From Planctomycetaceae bacterium (GTDB taxonomy: Bacteria; Planctomycetota; Planctomycetia; Planctomycetales; Planctomycetaceae): a stretch of 7,686 nt of DNA. The translations under genes were made by a program, and so were the position numbers. Below are positions 6,218 to 7,686 of the stretch, in pieces. Below the pieces are notes generated by a model. The model had not been told where the DNA came from and did not search any database. It saw nothing but the letters and a program-made list of their open reading frames with translations. Each line of letters begins with the position of its first letter. The first letter of the stretch is position 1. The DNA lies in assembly GCA_003503535.1 (NCBI GenBank), contig DOCI01000351.1, forward strand, positions 50,750-58,435, given 5' to 3'.

Positions 6218-7686
6218 ATGACGATCTGTATTCACTCTCACAACATCAAGAACATAGCCTGGAAATACTTCGAGTTTTCCAGGTTCTTCTGGTGCTACGC
6301 ATGTTGTGTGATTCTTTGCAGTGGAGTCGGCTGCACAAGACTTCCCAAAACTGCTCGCTCTGCTTTACCTGACCCCATCGCAATATCTGAAAATGCGACT
6401 CCGCTTACGGTCCCCACCGCTGAGAATCATCACGCAAATGACGAGAAGACGAATATTACTCAGCTCAACGCAAGCGAACCGCAACTTCTGGAGAATCTTA
6501 CTGACGAGGAAGCCATTGAATATGCTGCCTATACGACCAATTCGGATCATCCATCTTCAAGTGCATTAACGATCTCTATGGCATTGCAGGTGATGCTCGA
6601 AAATAATCCACTGGTCAGGCAGGCGCAACTTTCTCAGGAAATGCAGCAGACTCGCATCGATGAATCTGTGGCTGAGTTCGATACCACACTTTCCTCGAAC
6701 CTCGATATGAGACAGGTCAATCAGCAGGCCAGTTCTGCCATCGATGCTTTAGGAACGGGACAAAATACGATTTCGACGACCAACCTGGGAAATTCGAATG
6801 GACCTGACCTGCTGGCCTTTGGGAAAAAATGGGAAACAGGGACACAAACCCGGCTTGCATACGGGAGCAATTACAATAACAACAATCCTTCTGGTTCATT
6901 TCTTCTGGTGAACCCGGCTTACTCCTCAAATTTATCGTTGAGCGTCAGCCAGCCGCTCTGGCAGGGACGAAATCAAAATGTCAATGAGGCTCCAATTGCA
7001 ATCGCTAAATTGAATCAGGCGCGTTCAAAATATGAGACTCGGGAAACGGTCACCGATCTAATTGTCGAACTTTATGCCGCTTACTGGTCGGTCTATCAAC
7101 TCCAGCAGGAACTCACTCTCATCCAGCAGGAACTATCTGATGCCGAACATTTGCACCATGAGGAAGAAGTTCGCCTCAAACTGGGGGAAGGAAGCATGGT
7201 TCGCCTGACCCGCTCCCTTGATTATGTTCAACAACTGAAAATCGAATTGGCCCAGGTTGAGCAGCGAGCATCCGAGGCTGAGCAGAGACTCTTCCTGACC
7301 ATGGGTATCGACCAGTCTCAAACTTCAATCCCCCGTCAACTGATCGCTGAGCCGAATTCTGATCTCATTGCGTTGAATGTCGAAAGCAGTCGCGCGCAGG
7401 CACTCCAGAATCGAAATGAACTGAAAATCGCCCGTCAAAAACTCAAGACAGCGGAACTCCAGAGGTTGCAAGCGGAAGATCTGACAAAGCCGTCGATTAA
7501 TGTTGTTGGGCGAGTTGGAGTATCCGGGCTCGATTCAAATGCTTTTGGTGCGATTCAGAATGCGAGTTCAGGCAATTATCACAATTGGATGATGGGCCTG
7601 AACTATGAACGAAAACTTGGCAAACGAGGCGAACAGGCCCTGCTAAAGCGGGCTGAACTGCAGTTCCAATCGGCGATGATAGAACT
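6218..7686 (+). CDS. TolC-family outer-membrane efflux protein, likely lipoprotein, 3' end outside the window
   Basis: The frame is open from ATG 6218 to the window edge (489 codons plus two bases). An in-frame TGA at 6212 and the lack of another Met before residue 121 decide the start; no Shine-Dalgarno is visible. Residues 22-38 are a Cys-rich hydrophobic signal ending in GVGC, a plausible lipobox with Cys39, as in OprM/NodT-type members. Residues 40-115 are a polar extension. The first outer-membrane efflux repeat starts at 117 with LTISMALQVMLENNPLVRQA, continues with a barrel strand LSVSQPLWQG (241-250) and the APIAIAKLNQAR helix, then a long coiled-coil (about 270-360). The second repeat starts near 384 with ALQNRNELKIARQKLKTAEL and a strand region VGRVGVSGL (430-438), and is cut before its last helices. 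TolC trimers form the duct through outer membrane and periplasm for RND, ABC or MFS exporters; the partner would be off the right edge. The family call is firm; the substrate is unknown. Confidence 0.93.
   Translation, partial: MTICIHSHNIKNIAWKYFEFSRFFWCYACCVILCSGVGCTRLPKTARSALPDPIAISENATPLTVPTAENHHANDEKTNITQLNASEPQLLENLTDEEAIEYAAYTTNSDHPSSSALTISMALQVMLENNPLVRQAQLSQEMQQTRIDESVAEFDTTLSSNLDMRQVNQQASSAIDALGTGQNTISTTNLGNSNGPDLLAFGKKWETGTQTRLAYGSNYNNNNPSGSFLLVNPAYSSNLSLSVSQPLWQGRNQNVNEAPIAIAKLNQARSKYETRETVTDLIVELYAAYWSVYQLQQELTLIQQELSDAEHLHHEEEVRLKLGEGSMVRLTRSLDYVQQLKIELAQVEQRASEAEQRLFLTMGIDQSQTSIPRQLIAEPNSDLIALNVESSRAQALQNRNELKIARQKLKTAELQRLQAEDLTKPSINVVGRVGVSGLDSNAFGAIQNASSGNYHNWMMGLNYERKLGKRGEQALLKRAELQFQSAMIE

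Noticed and set aside
6321..6569. An 82-codon plus-strand frame inside the TolC-family gene
   Set aside because: It lies in another frame of the efflux gene, whose protein shows clear family motifs; the small frame is Arg/Leu-rich with no recognisable features.

Overview
The window looks like chromosomal DNA of a planctomycete (Planctomycetota) of moderate G+C, roughly half by eye. The best clue is the N-terminus of the minus-strand protein. It carries the LEPR-XLL-like leader motif (here LEERLVLSS, residues 31-39) that is typical of large exported planctomycete proteins. Two further envelope genes and weak or absent Shine-Dalgarno sequences fit the same picture. No RNA gene, insertion sequence, phage gene or CRISPR array is visible.

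Layout. (1) 35-3286, minus strand: a 1083-residue exported protein with a LEPR-XLL-like leader, a low-complexity linker, a matrixin-like zinc metalloprotease domain (HEAGHVSGLED with a downstream Met), and two copies of a GlcG/HbpS-like (DUF336) domain separated by Asp/Gly-rich, calcium-loop-like segments. (2) 3287-3877: a 591-base divergent intergenic region. Its middle (about 3558-3735) is crowded with perfect inverted repeats, some mutually exclusive, and one loop contains CACCTCCTTT, an anti-Shine-Dalgarno sequence (perfect Shine-Dalgarno on the other strand). (3) 3878-6139, plus strand: a 753-residue predicted outer-membrane beta-barrel protein with a signal sequence and a long Pro-rich N-terminal region. 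(4) 6218 to the window end, plus strand: a TolC-family outer-membrane efflux protein, probably a lipoprotein, with 489 codons visible and the 3' end cut off.

How the genes may work together. The two plus-strand genes are 78 bases apart with no visible terminator between them and probably form an operon for an outer-membrane transport function. The TolC-like protein would be the trans-envelope duct, and inner-membrane or adaptor partners, if any, would lie beyond the right edge. The barrel protein's substrate cannot be read from the sequence. The divergent metalloprotease/GlcG protein is also an envelope or secreted protein, but sharing an intergenic region is the only link visible here. Nothing amounts to a clear new defence or mobile system. 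The most unusual items are the metalloprotease plus tandem GlcG architecture and the structured intergenic segment.
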